Source of the DNA: Rallus limicola
Taxonomy: Eukaryota > Chordata > Aves > Gruiformes > Rallidae
Assembly: GCA_022605955.1 (NCBI GenBank)
Contig: JAKCOZ010000008.1
Span: forward strand, 8,806,001 to 8,870,000
DNA length: 64,000 nucleotides
Reading direction: 5' to 3'
A program made the translations under genes and the position numbers. Of the stretch, positions 1 through 13,866 are shown piece after piece (positions within the stretch are counted from its first letter, which is position 1; the number at the start of each line of letters is the position of its first letter). The notes below the pieces were generated by a model. It searched no databases and was not told the DNA's origin. It worked only from the letters and a program-made list of their open reading frames with translations.

Positions 1-3000
1 TTTGAGTAGCTCTGCTTACATCAGGAAGTGTGTAGATCCCCAGCCCAAGGTCATGTAAATGTAATTCAGGCGCTGTTCACTCTAGGAGAGAAAGTTGGCT
101 TATAACTGAAGAATCAGATCTACGTGTTCTGTGCTTCTTCTGCTACTACCATGAATTGCAAAAACATGTTTCTCTTCTAGTATAATTTTAATGTAAGTTA
201 GTTGTAATTATGAATCTGGATGTAATTAACTGCAGTAATTGTGCTAAGCAAATCAAATTGTGCACTTGATCATACTGATAACGGACTTGGAGAAGTTCTT
301 TCTATATCAAAAGATTTCCTCAGATTTATACCAGTGTGATACAGCACAATTTGATGCAGCTTTCCATAGCTGTAAGATGCACACTACAAATTCAGCGATT
401 TACTTAAATAAATGCAGATACCATTACATTTTCCTTGAAATTGTTCACTGGTTCCAAATGTTTCATTACTTCTCACATGGGAGTTGCACTACCTCCTCCC
501 CCTCTGCTTTTTCCAGTGACCAACCATACCCCTTTCGGTCTTACCCTGATCTGCTGCTCTGAGGAATCTCAGAAATTAATAGTTTGCAATAACCCTGAAT
601 CATTCTGAAACTTGCTAAGGATTAAAGAAGCCGTGGGACCTTTCTCTAACCAGTCTTATTGGATCCATAACTTGAACCACTACAGTGCTACTAACCATTT
701 TAAAGTAGTTGTGGAGACTCTGTTGCATGCCTGTGCTTAAGGCACAACAGAATGTGTCTTCTGAGTCATGAGTGATTTACAGGAGTGTCCCTGTATGGCT
801 TTGTCGAAGATTTATGCACAAGTTATCATAGGCACTGGCTGCCACTCGCTCTGTTGCCTTTGTCCACAGCAGTAAAGCCTACAAGTTCACACAGTGGAAC
901 TGTGAGAAACTCATCTTCCTCAGCTTCAGGAAATTGGGAAAATGGGCTCTCATATAATTAATAAAAGGGTACTTTATGAGAGTCAGTGCATCCTATTTAA
1001 AGGTGTTCATAGAACACTCTTTTAGATGCAGCATAGTCCACTGTTATTGGGAGCTCAGGGCATACAGGTTGGAGACCCATCCCCATAACACACAAAGCAC
1101 ATGCAAGGGCCCTCAAAAGCCAGTCACCATATTTGAGTGAAGCCAAAACAGTCAGTCAAAATTCCGGTGAATGGCCTGAAAAATGCAAATATCAAAGTGT
1201 GAAGTTAAATGCAGTCTACAGGAATGCTTTGGCTAGCACATGGCAGAATGATGGAGAGTACTTCTCCATGTACCTGCCTTTGCTCTGCTGTAGGTTTGAC
1301 TTCCTGAGATTTGGTCTTTATGGCTGCATTTACAAACATTTCATTCTTCTTACCTTGATTCTGTCTCATAATTTTTTACCATCACAGATGGCAGAATTTT
1401 ATTCACTAGCAGTCTGGCTGCACTTCAAACTCTCCTGCTCAAGAGCGGGATGTGCTGCCAGAATACCACAGCTCTCTCTGTTCCCAGCTTCTTAATCCTT
1501 CATGAAAAGCCCTTGCTTCTAGACAACAAATGGACAAAAAAGAGGGGCACCCCACACTACCCCAGCTGCCCTGGTTCCTCAGCCCCAGATCTTTGGTAGC
1601 TTTACAGACAAGATTTAACCCCAAAAAGGAACCACCAGAGTGAATGACTGCTGGATGTTTGCTTTTTGGTCAAAGCCACATTCTATGCACTGGAGTTGGA
1701 GAGATATTTGCTCTTATTTTGCTGCTGATGGTAATTGATTGCTGATAACCCAGAGTGAACTTTTGCATAGCTCACACAAAAATAACACTTGTTATACCAG
1801 CAGAGCTCTCTCTAGAGCCCCAATTATCAGAACAATAGCATTAAACTGGCAACGTACTCTCTTCTCCAAGGAATCTGCCATCCAGGCAAAGGGCTGCTCA
1901 CACATTACCTGTATGTGCAGTTCTTACAGTTCACTTTTCCCATGTCCTCTGCTCTCTGCCTGCAAATCTACATCTGATGGGTATATCAGAATGTTTATGA
2001 ATTGAGTTCTTATTTAAAAACGATAAAAATTAACCTTTTACTTGATCCCTTATAAAAGCATCTGGTTTTTTGACCCCCTTGTCTTGAGACTTCTCTGCTT
2101 GTAATTCTCTCCCATCAGCTCCCAGCAAATACAACAGTCATACCTGTAAGGTACATTTACTGTTTAATGCTTCACAGCCCTGTAGTGAGAAGAGGAGCAG
2201 GTATTGTCCAGGTTTCATTTTGTATATATCTCAGCTGTTAATTTCATCCCACTGAAGGCACAAAATTTCTAGCTTTTGAATAAGGCACATGGTGCTTTAT
2301 TCTAACCCGAAAAGCACTGTGATGTGAAATGGCCAGTTGGTGAATATTTTCTATGCAGAGACACAGACAGTTTGTCTCATTTTAGTGTTTTATGATTTCA
2401 TTGGTTTTTAGATACGGCCATAATATGAGAAAAGGAACAAAAGTATTGTCCAGGACAGGAGTAATGTGCAAGTGGGTAAGACAAATACTCTGTGGTAGGC
2501 ATCTTCAGATACTAAGACCTTTTTAGAACTTCTACAAGTTTCCAGCATATGGAATCGCCAAACTGATTATCCCCTTCACCGCAAGTCTCTGAAATGTCAA
2601 TATTAACAGTTAAAGTCAAACAACTAAATATTAAGCCCAGCAACATTAACTTTGAATCCTGGGTCAATTTTCAGTGAATAACAGGATTATACAATATTCC
2701 CCAGAATTACTGTCTTGTTTGTTCCATGATTAACTGTGATTCGTTCTGTCAGCTCTTCTGACGAGAGTCAACAGCAGCAGACCTTGGCTTCATGAGCTTT
2801 TTGCTGCCTGCTTCCCAGCGACTCTGCCACAACATGAGGGCTAAATCCTGTCAAAATTAGTGATCTACACTGAAATAATCTAATCACAATATTCAACCGA
2901 AGCAGAGAGAATTTAATTTCACAGGCCTTGGTTATCAAGTAAAACGACACTAACAGTCCCCGCAATAAACCACTGTTACTGTTCCTAACTGACAGGTAAA

Positions 3001-5780
3001 CCCTGCTCCCATTACTCACTCGAGTAACCCTGCTGATAGCTATGGGGTGACCAAGGTGACCTGCTGAACACAAATAATTAAGGTGTATGTATATAGGAAG
3101 CTGCCTGATGATTGTCCAGGACTTTGCTCTTGCTTTCTCATAACCTCATCAGACAAGCTCTTACAGAGTGAAACCTTCCACACCAGGTATCTGCATAAAG
3201 TTGAACTTGATGAATTTTGAGGTAAAAGTTCCAGAATGAGTAGGGGGATAACTACTTATTTTCCCTGTGTTAGGAAAGGAGTCTTCTTTCTGCTCACATG
3301 AGATGCTCCAGACCTTCCATGTTTTAAAGCAAGGGTTTGAAATTTTGCAGGGTTTAGCCTTGATGTCAAGAATATACATTATGTCATCCCTGTGAATATT
3401 TGCCCAAATTTGGTCACTCTGAAGACTTCTGCCAGGTTTCAGTTTGCACATGTTCAGTAAGAACCTGTTAAGAGTTTGGCAGTTATTTTTTCTCAACATC
3501 AATTATTTCCTGAGCCCACTCATTTCCCCCTTTCTGTGGGCCAAGTAGAATTGGCAGGCTCCCCGGGGAGATGCGAGCACTGAGCACTTTGTCCTATTGC
3601 TCTTCTGACCTAACTTGGGCCAACAATGCACAGGGAACAGGGCCTGGAATCAAGTACTGCCTCTGCTGCTTTTTGCTGCTGTCTTGCAGGACTCAGGGCA
3701 ACACAAAGGTGGTAATCTGAGACCCACTGAGGCATGAGAAACCTAAAACATGTTTTTCATGCTCTGAAGAGCTGTGAAGCAACTGCAGAACTGCTCTGTA
3801 GCTCAGGTAAGACCCATATACCACAAATGGATCTAAATTCAGTGAAATTCCTTCTGTTCTAAATTAGCAACTTCTTTGTCAGGCAATACAATTAACACAA
3901 CAAATCTTTACTTCAGTCATATAGAGAATACACTGAGTGACATATACTTGCTCTTAAATATCCACGTTAAGCCTAAAAGCTTAAAATCCCGCCAGTGAAG
4001 CTAAGAATTTGTTTGCACACACACAGAGCTATCTATGTGCAGCTTCATCTCAACAGTCACTTGACAAAAGCAATTCACAGGCTTTTCTAGAGTGCTGTTA
4101 AACCCCTAGAACAAAAGCTGTATCAGAAACTGCTGCTAAGCCAAGCAAAACAAAGCTATGATTGCTAAATAGGGAAGAAAAACTTTATGGAAAGTAAAGA
4201 CACAAGTTGCAAAGCCAACATTTAATTATCCAAGAAGATTTTAGAAGTTTTTAATGATACAGAAAAGGTGGCAGTGCTCATTTGTGCCCACATTTCTGTA
4301 TTTGGAATTATAAAGTACATCTCAGAACTGTAAATACAGAACTCCAAGCCTGATGTAAAATATTAAGATTCAGACAATGAATTAAAAGATGTTTTTACTA
4401 TTTGCCTTGAGGTTTTTGAGTCTTCAGGGTGTAATTTTATCACATCTACAACCTCTTCTTCAGGAGACTCAAAAAATATTATCTTTTAACAAAATGAAAT
4501 GACAGCTGAGAATCCTGTCTCATCATTTGATCTTAGCAGCTGAGAGCTCACAGTAAAACATCAACTATCGTGAGATTTGTGATAAATTGCAAGATCTGAC
4601 AACCCTGCTAATAATTGATTCAGATCTAAAGGAAGAACCTGAATTTAATCACACTGAGAGAAATTATTTAGGTACAAGTCTGTTGAATGCATTTATCCCA
4701 CTGATAATAATTTATAAGTTTACCCTGCCATACAGATACTCAGGTTTGATTACAAGGTACCAGGTTTCTGCTCACACCATCAGGATTGTCTTGGACTAAA
4801 AGGCTATGAAAATATTAACTATAAACTAAGAGAGCATAATGAATACCGCAGGACAGTGGGACACACACCATCTCTTTTATATGCATGGAAATAGGAAAAC
4901 TGCATTACTCATGAGTTATGCTACAATCACTTAGGCAACTGCTCAAATCTATGCTCTAAAATGTTTTTACCATACCAGAAAGCCATCATTTCAGCCCATA
5001 GCATGTATTCTTAAGTAAAACCACTTAGAAAATATCAAGATTATTATTATGCTTATTTGACAGTCTTTTCCATATTCCTTCAGTTGTATAAATCAGTATT
5101 TAGCAAAAGAAATTCTCTTATAATGCTTTCAAGTGAAATGAGCAGTGATTCACATCTACTGCAGTAGAAAAAAAGCCACTCAACTTTTATTGCTCATGGG
5201 GTATATGTATTTAAATTACTCCATAATTCAACACTAGATATTGTCCTGAAGAAATTCTAGCACAGCAGATTATAAAAGGAAACATTTGTTTGACAAGATC
5301 ATTTTTTAAAACTGGTAGCTTTTAAAGTTTCTTGGGTACTGGGAATCTGAGTAGTCACAGGTGGAGAAGAAGAGGTGGGCAGAGTGCAGGTGAAATTGTA
5401 AGAAGTTCACAATCAGTGTACTCATCCATGCCTGGGAGTTACCACATCAGAAATGCAATTCATCTGTGCTAGGACACCTGTCAGAAGCAACATGTTCATT
5501 GCAGGAGATAATTCAGAATATTTTCATAATAAAACATGTCAGTAAGACTGGTTCTTTTCTCCTTAATTCTTCTTTTCAACAGTTCTGTCTCTGTAGATTA
5601 ATACATCAAGAAATAATGAGAATTTAGGAAACTTAGATGAAAAATACATCTAGGCCATATTTTCCTGCATTATGGCCAAGAAAACATGAAGAGAACTGTT
5701 TAACCTTTTCTAGGGACCTAAGAGAAGCAGTTGTTAATAGCTTAAGAAATGTTTTTAAGAACCACAAAGAGAGAAATGAA

Positions 5781-5804
5781 TAATGATAGTTATCATTAAC
5801 TATC
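5781..5804. repeat. Two overlapping small inverted repeats
   Basis: TAATGATA and TATCATTA (5781-5798, two-base loop) and GATAGTTA and TAACTATC (5785-5804, four-base loop) are both exact and share bases, so the strand could fold either way but not both at once. Confidence 0.75.
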
Positions 5805-7310
5805 AATACCTTCTAGAATAACACAAAATATGTCACACATTAAATACATTAACATGTCAACCAAACTACTTTCTCCCCAAGACACTCCCAGGCGCTGGGT
5901 TTCGAAGGGCAAAGTGCAGTCCAGCATCAGGCACAGCATGGCAGTTAGGAGGGGCAAGGTGTGTCAGCACTGTGACTGGAATGCCTCCCAGCACAACAGC
6001 AGCAGTGGATCTCAAGTCTCCTTGTGTTTTACTGCTGCAGCAAAAGGATTTTTTTTCATTGACACCTGCTAGAATTAAAATCTGACTCTTATTTAATGCT
6101 ACTGTCTCAGAGTGAATTTTGCTTGCTAAATCCTCATTTTAAAATCTGAATCTAATGTTATCTTTGTTGTTTGGGACAGAAATTCTAGGAAATACAGTGA
6201 ACTTGTTTTTAAGCTGCTTCATAAAATGAGCATGGAGGGTGCAGATCTGACCTGGGCAACTGGGCAAGTGACTAGAGCAAGAGATACCCGCATTTGGTCC
6301 AGCCAGCTCTGTAGACTGGGAGGTCTTACAGGGGCTGAGCATATCTAGTCAGGGCCCAGCAAGGAACTGCCTGAGATCAGTTGGTAAGAAAGAGAGAAAG
6401 GACATAATGCTGTGATAGGCAAGGTGACAAAGGAAGGAAATCATTAATTCTCCATTTTTGAGACATCCAGCTATCTGTTCTACAGTCATATTGAAGCATG
6501 ACAGTTACTTTGGTTAACATGTTGTTTTACAATATAGGTGAAGGGCCAAGCAATGAGTCATTTCTACTCGAGCCATCTATTTATAGCATTAAAGGTAAAT
6601 ACAGATCCAAATGTGTGCTCAGGCTTTCCTTGGAATGCTTTGCCCTTTGCACCTGGCCCCCCTCACAGTCTTTGGTTACTTCACTGTCTGTGGGGATCCC
6701 CCCCAGCTGACAGGCAAATACTAAAACCGCAGCAATTTCCTCACTTACTATCTTTGGTGAAAAATATGAGGTATTGACCTGTGAGACTCCCAGAAGTGCA
6801 GAAACGTGTCATTGAAGGAGGCAGGCGGTGACACACAATGAAATTCCGTGAAGGTGCAGAAAACCAGTGTTTGCTGCCCCAGGAATGAATTAACATAGGG
6901 GTAAGTAAGTAAAAACTTCCTTTCCTTTCTCGTGCAGAGCTACCATGGACTATTGGGGCATTGCTGTAGGCTGCAACAACTTTAGCAGCCTCTTTGCACC
7001 CAACCCAACAGCTGTCATTTGTTCTGATGAATGTGGATTCTTGGACCCATACTGACTTTGCTGATGTCCCAGTTTTATGTTACAGCTCCCTCGGCTGTCC
7101 CTCTGGAGAGAGAGTCACCCAAACTCTCCACTCATCCTGGATCTCCCTAAAACTGACACCAAGTACTTACTGAGCTCTCCAGAAAGGCATCACAGCACCA
7201 ATCTGTTCGATAGATAAGCATCAATGAGGCAGAGATTTAGGGTTTACTCTCAATATCTAGTAAACATCATTGATGCTGTCACAGAAGACTGGGTTTTTTT
7301 TTAATGCTTT

Positions 7311-7323
7311 AAAAAAAAAAAAA
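7311..7323. repeat. A13 homopolymer
   Basis: A run of 13 A residues shortly after a T9 run; the two could pair, but no element is recognisable around them. Confidence 0.9.
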
Positions 7324-7815
7324 GTCTGCATTTCTATATACCAAAACAGGACTCATTAAAACCAAGTGAGTGGAGCAGGCAAAATCCCTGCTTGTTGGAG
7401 AAGGGTAGAAGTACAGTGCACTACAATCCAGTGTGCTAGAGCACAGGGAAGCTCTAGCTCCCAAACCCAAATTAGGCTGCACAGTACTGGTAATCATCAG
7501 AAGAAATTTAGATGACAGAAAACATATGATCCTGATAACTTCCTGGAGTCATGCCTATCTTTGTGTTAGTAGTCACCACCTGCATAGGTGAAGCAAGGTT
7601 AATCACAGTAGGAAACCAATATGAAATAATTTGGACTGAGGAAATAACCAATTCATTTTCCCCTGTGGGGAGAACGCTGAGAGTGTCTGAGCTACTCTGG
7701 GAACAATAGTGCTATTCACAAGCTTGAAGAATCTGGATTTTAGTATATTGCAGAGGCAATATACTAATGTGTTTCAACAGCTATAGTGGACACAGTATGA
7801 CTCCAACTATCTTCC

Positions 7816-7861
7816 ATATACACATGTGTATGTACATATACACACACATGTGTGCATACAC
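7816..7861. repeat. Alternating TA/CA/TG tract with two palindromes
   Basis: A diverged purine-pyrimidine alternating tract. It includes the perfect palindromes ATACACATGTGTAT (7818-7831) and CACACATGTGTG (7843-7854). Confidence 0.85.
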
Positions 7862-8676
7862 CCGTTATAGCAGGCTTCAGTGTGGTGAGGAGCCTGGTAA
7901 CACAACTTGTTTGTAACATGTAAATTGACAAACACAGGGAAAGTACTCAGCTTCTAAGCACATCTTCCTGATCATGTGTGGGTTTGCAAACAGATGCTGC
8001 AGACCATGAAAACAACCATCCCGACTAATTCCCTCTCTCTCAACAGAAACCCTATCTTTAAAAGTCACTCATCGCCGAATGGCCTTTAGTCTGCAGAAAA
8101 ATGTGAAGCATGCTTTAATTACATCCCTAGTGGCCTCCCATTTGATGTCCTGTCCACTTTGTTCCTGGCGAGACAGCCTTATCTCAGGATATTTTTCAAT
8201 TACACTAAAGAACATTTACTCGTGTCACCGATTCACTGTACCCGTATGTGGCTATTTGCTCTTTAACCGTAATTTTGAAAAGTGAAGTCTGCCTCATTAA
8301 ATGGTGCAAGTTTTCCAGTAACACTTAATAATAATGGCTGCATTAATTAACATTAGATTCAAATGGAATCCCTTGGAGAATATGTATCACACTGCTAGCA
8401 TGTTTATACCTAATGTGTTAATACCAACTCATGTACTTACAAGAGAATTCTTACTCTATAACAACACATTCTAGTCGTGAATTAAGCACCGCTTGGTATC
8501 CTAGATATGCTGCCCCTATATTTTAGTGTACTATATCATTCAATTAATTCACATTTTGTTTCCTCTTTACAACAGTCATATGCATCAAATGAACTGGATA
8601 TCTGCCCGATGTGGCGAAGATGCCTTATCTGAGCGCCTCTTGCAGCACAAGAAAAACTCTCTTATGCACATCTTAC

Positions 8677-8868
8677 CTCTTTGGTGTGGGTATGGAAGGA
8701 GACTGACATGTCCAAAAGAAGTTTCCTCTGTTCCACCCTCCGGACAAAGTCCTGAATCCGTACTTCCAGATGTCGGGCTGCTTTATAGATCTCTTCAGGG
8801 TCACATTCCCCAGTCTGCGCCAACTGCTCTGCAGCCTCCAAAAGCTTGTCTGCATTGGTGTATGTATT
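8677..8868 (-). CDS. KALRN: KALRN coding exon (fourth visible); second half of the spectrin-like repeat
   Basis: This 192 bp exon encodes 64 residues, beginning NTYTNADKLLEAAEQLAQTG and ending LDMSVSFHTHTKE. The acceptor is TTGCTCTGTTCACTGGTAG and the donor GTAAGATG, both phase 0. It completes the repeat begun in the 31287-31409 exon: the two together give 105 residues, the normal length of one spectrin repeat. The rest of the second helix (ECDPEEIYKAARHLEVRIQD) and the third helix (RRVEQRKLLLDMSVSFHTH) are readable. ARHLEVRIQDF and HTHTKE favour kalirin over TRIO, for which I recall AHQLEDRIQDF and HTHVKE. The next kalirin exon should start with LWTW; I looked for it on the minus strand below 8677 and did not see it, so the intron runs off the window. 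A 155-codon plus-strand frame over this exon is its antisense shadow. Confidence 0.97.
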
Positions 8869-11800
8869 CTACCAGTGAACAGAGCAAGAAACAGAGTATG
8901 AGCAATACAACTGTGGCAACTAAACCCCTGAAACAGGCTGTTTATACTTGCAAAGGCATGAAAGCGATTACCAAAGTTTTAAAACAACAGTAATAATTCC
9001 TAGTGGCACTGCCGTCTGTGAAAGGAGAATGTATAAAGCCACATAGACTAATCTCTAAGTACACATGAAATAATTTCTTATTTGAAACACAACACTCCAG
9101 ACCAATCCTGCCAGGCACAGCAACAGGACTGTGCACTTGTTTATTTCCAGGTCCCCTGGAATTTCTCAAAGATAATGTGATGAAGCAAGTGGGACTACAT
9201 GTGACACACAAGCTACAAGCTTGTTGCAAAGGCCTCCCAACCCCTATCATGTTACAGCATGGAATCACATTAGCCAGAGCTGTCTCAGCCTCAAGAAATA
9301 TTTGCCTTTCACAGTTTTTTTCTGAGATCACTTGAGAAGGCTATGTCTTCAATTGCTTTCTATGTTCTTTCTAGTCATCTACTATTCTGCATCTTATTTC
9401 TGAATAGGGTAATTCCATTGGATGAGCTTGCAGATGCCAATATGTAAAGCTGGGATTGTTCTGCAGTGTTATAATTTCCAATCTTCTGGAGGTGCGTACC
9501 TGCCCTCCATTATGTAAGAATTGGAACTCTTCACCAGAGGGAACTGAAGAACGCTGAAGCAAAGTGATGTACCCAAGACATGCCAGACTGTCGGGGAACA
9601 GAGGCGAATTCCAACAAACTTCTCTCAGCTTTCAAATCACTTGCCCATCCTTTCTCTCTTTTTAACATTTCTGAGAAACACTGCTGAGCTAACACCAGAG
9701 AGTCTCATAAGTAGCAGCAGAAATAGAAAGGGAGCACAGTCATCTTCTACCCAGCCAGGGAGCTATGGTTTGGTTAGTTCTGTTTAGCTAACTAAACATA
9801 GCCAGCCCTTGCTGTCATAGAAAAGCTTTCTTCACTAAAGTCAAGGCCAACAGCTCTGTGTTACTTAACAAAAACAAGGAGAGACAAAGATAACAACTTA
9901 AGGGTGTTTCCAGTATTGAGTGAGGTCTTCGGAAATGCTTAGCCTTGGTCTAAGACTGATCCCACTGGGAATTTTAGCCTTCCCATCAATAGAATCAGAA
10001 TTGTAACACTTTCCTTTTCAAAACCCTACTGAGAATCCTCCTCAGTTTAAAAAGGCATAAACTGTATACATTTACATAAACTACCTTTGAACAGTGTGGA
10101 TGTACATGTACTTCTGGGATTTCAAGGAACGTTGTCAAACGGAAAAGCTAAAAGCAAGTCATGTTGTTCTTACTTAGATAATATCCCGCTGCAGCCAATA
10201 GTTGTTGCTGGAGAAAATATTCAATACAAAGATGGAACACTGCCCTCCAAGTGTTTAACGGGGGAAAATATTTCCAGTTATTAAAAGCAGAAAGAAAACA
10301 GCTCACTCGCTGTTCATTTTCCCAGTTTCTGAGGCCTGATTATAAATATACAGTATTTGCATTTCTCCTTGTGGGCTGTGAAGAACATATTCTAGCCAGT
10401 TTTGTTACTAACAGTAAATTTTTATTCCCTCACTTTCAGGCCACTGCTATAATGGTTAGGTTGTTAACAGTGGCAAAATGTTATGTTTTAATAATAATTT
10501 TTTGGAAACTTCTTTAGCTGAGAATTTGTAAAAAAAATGTTCCATTCAATATGATCTGAATTAGGGTCCAGTTTCACTTAACAGCATCCTTTCTGAATGA
10601 TCCTCTTCCAACAGTATTTGGAGCTAATGCCAAAGCTAGCACTTGCTTGCAGTGTACTCCACTCTAGGGTTTTTCACACATTACCACTCTAACAGCTCAA
10701 ACACCAGACCAGCTCCTTGGGGAGAAGGCTGTGCTCTGCTCTTATTTATAATATTTAGTACACTTTTAAATGCATTCAGTCTCTGTCTGTGCACAGATTT
10801 GAGACACAAAAGCCTCTGCTGAAACACTGCATGAATACAGCTTTGCATTTGTCCCTAACACGTGTTCATCTCTGCTGAAAACCATGACAAGTTTATGGAT
10901 CCCAACACGCGATACATTCAGTCTAGGTGAGGTGAGTTCACCAATATGATGATCAGATATAAATACATTACATGGTGGAAAGGCTGTAGGCTTAGCCGTA
11001 GACTTTGGGGAAAAAAAGACTTGAGAATGGCCTCAACAGAGGCCCAGACAAAAAGGATGCAGTGGTCATGTAGCAGTCCCTTTGTATTGCATGAGCTTCT
11101 CCAAAGGGAAAGGGGATTTTTTGCAAGGAAGCTGGTGGGATGAAGAAGGAGGCACGTGCTGTGTTTCCCTTGGGCTGCACCAGGCACTATCAACATACAG
11201 CAATGCTTCCCTAAAGCATTCATATCTAATTTTGGGTAGTTTGCTTAAATGTGTTGTGCACAAGAAGCCTGAACACAGCACATTGTAAGTATGGTGAAAT
11301 TTTTGTTTGCCTCTTTTTTGATCTTTGTCCGCTGAGTTCCCAGCTAAGTGTCTGGGTTTTAAACAGGTGCAGTTTATGACAGGAAAAACACCAATGGCTT
11401 TATCCCTGTCATTCCAGAAGGAAGGTCAGGTGCTGAGAGATTTCTAGCTCACTGTTGCAGATTTAAGAGATTTAGATAAATTTCAGATAAGCAACCACAT
11501 TTGGGAGTTAAACACACTCTCCTTGAACTTCAGAGTTTGATGTATTGATGAAAGGATTGTCATCCACCATCAGCAGAGGTATAAACACAGCACAGGCCAA
11601 ATGAGCCAGAGATCAGTTATTTGCTCTACTTTTGTTCTGTTCATTTGCTTCACGTGCATATAAAGTTGTTAGACATGTAAAGTATTTTCATGTTTTCTAT
11701 TTCTCTAAAAGTGCAGAGCTCAGGCTGTATCAAACCTGAGAGCTCCATCCTGACTGGTACTATAACGCTGCCCTGCTCACCTGCTTCGTGCCTTTTCATC

Positions 11801-13432
11801 TCAGGCTCAGTCTCCTGTCAGTAAGGTCCTCAGAGTACAGACCCTTACTTCATTTGTTTGAAGCACTTTGTACTTTTTTTTTCATAACTCTGGATCAGAC
11901 AGGGTGGGACTCCAGGCGAGAATTAATTTTCATGATGAAGAAAAGCATATAATGCCTCTTTGTCCTTTGGAGGTCTGGAAGGATGTACCAGGCGCACAGG
12001 CTCTAAGTACATCTCCAAACTGGAATCAAGATTCAAAACTTGGAAAGAAATTTTTGCTTCTAGAAAGAATTGTGGCTGTCCCCTTTTCTGCAAACCACAG
12101 ACCCATGGAAGGCTTTCTGTGGCATTCTGAGGAAGGTGACACCAAAAATGGCTAACCCCTGCAGAGGAAAGATCCCATGAAAAACTTCCCTTCTACATCT
12201 GTAGAAAATAGTTCCTGTCAAACAATAACAGCATGAGTTTCAAAGAAAAATAACTGTTGAGTTGTAAAATCTTACTGTCTCTGAAACTTTATGGATGTGT
12301 GGTATTTTCTCTTAAGGTTGCATTAACCCCTGAGAGAACTGTCACGTGTAAATCCTTGAAATTCTCAGTGGTCTGCTAACTGGCTTTACATACTTCTGCA
12401 TTGAATCAGGAACAAAACCAACTTTCAACTAAGATCTCTTAATAATCTTTCTATACTAGTTTTTGCATAATTGTATTTTTCATTCATTAAATCTTCAATC
12501 ACAAGAAAATGAAACTGCACGCTTCAGGTTTCAGAAGGGAAATGACTGGAATATATGCTTTTGGAATTTGTTTTAGACAGAACCAGAAGGCTTTCATCTC
12601 CTGTTTCTGGCAAACAACAAAACAAAAAACACAGTTATGGAAAAGAAATAGACTAACCAAAACAAATACAACAATCCCTATCAAAATTGAGAATTGGGGG
12701 TAATTGTCTTATCCCATGGCAGTATTTACTAATGGGATTCCCATAACTTTGGGTCATTAATGGTTAACAGTTTGATTTTCAGCTGCAAGTTAAAAAGAAG
12801 TGGTTTATAAAACAGCTGATGTGAAATTTTTGCCTGTTACATTTATCATACTCTTCTCTGCATTTCATACCAACAAGCCCCAAAATGTCACAATTCATTT
12901 CCATCTCCAACCCAGGTAGCAGATCTCAGCTGAGATCCCACCATGTCTCCAGGTTAACGCATATGAAGCCATCACTGATTCAGAAATACACTATCCAAAC
13001 AGAGCTATTTCAGCAAACTGCAAGAGAGATTTCCTTAAACTTGAAACAAACATTACTTTCTCCATAATCTTTGTGCCAGAGAAGTGTTTTGTCAACTGTT
13101 TTCTCCCGATCTTTTTAACCCAGAGTAGGAGCTGTGCTCATTGGCAACGTCAGAGCCCAGGCTGTGTGCAGCTTGCGCTTGGCCTCACATTTTATGCAAG
13201 AAATAGCACAGCACTGCTTAGTACAAACCAACCAAAGGGCCTCAATCCTGGTTTAAAAGTATTTGGTATTTTCTTTTACTAAATAGATAATTAAATACTG
13301 AACAATGCACCAGTTAATTCTTGGCCCAATAAAATGTTAGAGGCAGTGGAACAGAAATATTTTGCCTTTGTTATTTATGAGATGTATTGCAAGCTAAAGA
13401 AATCTAATATCTCATTCACTTAGAAACAATTT

Positions 13433-13866
13433 AGAATGGAATGAAATAGTTCAATTGGAAGGAATCTACCATGATCATCTAGTCCCACTGCGTGACCACC
13501 TCAGGACTCACCAGAAGTTAACACACATCATTAAGGGCATTGTCCAAAAGCCTCTTAAACAGTGACATGCTTGGGGCATTGACCACCTCTGAAGAAGCCT
13601 GTTCCAGTGTTTGACCACCCATTTAGTAAAGAAACACTTCCTAATGTCCAGTCTGAACCTCCCATGGCACAGCTTTGAACCATTCCTGTGTGTGCTGTCA
13701 CTGGATCCCTGGGAGAAGAGCTCAGCACCTCCCTCTCCACATTTCCTCCTCAGGAAAATGCAGAGAGCAATGGGGTCCCCCCATCCTCCTTTCCAAACCA
13801 GACAACCCTAGAATCCTCAGCCGCTCCTCACAGCACATGCCTTCCAGCCTTTTCACCAGGTTTAAG
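13433..13866 (-). mobile_element. CR1-type LINE fragment (3' part, 5'-truncated)
   Basis: Read on the minus strand, this matches the 3' portion of chicken-repeat-1 LINEs as I remember the family. It begins with CTGGTGAAAAGGCTGGAAGG and passes through the segment with GAACAGGCTTCTTCAGAGGTGG (interrupted by substitutions), ending in a degraded GATCATGGTAGATTCCTTCC tail. CR1 is a non-LTR retrotransposon without a poly(A) tail; most genomic copies are cut short at the 5' end like this one. Substitutions and a missing terminal octamer repeat suggest an old copy. Three overlapping plus-strand open frames here are shadows of the element. Exact ends need alignment to a consensus. Confidence 0.88.

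Larger units (their letters stand above)
1..8676 (-). other. KALRN: KALRN intron, 3' of the last visible exon (runs off the window)
   Basis: Intronic DNA that starts (in gene sense) at the GTAAGATG donor and continues past the window edge. I recognise no coding sequence, RNA gene or full transposon in it. It contains an A13 run (7311-7323), an alternating purine-pyrimidine patch with two palindromes (7816-7861), and a pair of overlapping small hairpins (5781-5804). A stretch next to the exon (about 8060-8440) looks less decayed than its surroundings; see the findings. The rest is AT-rich unique sequence. Confidence 0.85.

Noticed and set aside
8673..8855. Minus-strand 60-codon frame over the fourth exon
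   Set aside because: It is in the wrong frame; the true frame gives the kalirin sequence with exact splice borders.
8526..8993. Plus-strand open frame of 155 codons, the longest in the window
   Set aside because: It lies antisense over the KALRN exon at 8677-8868, whose codon constraint keeps the opposite frame open; no recognisable domain.
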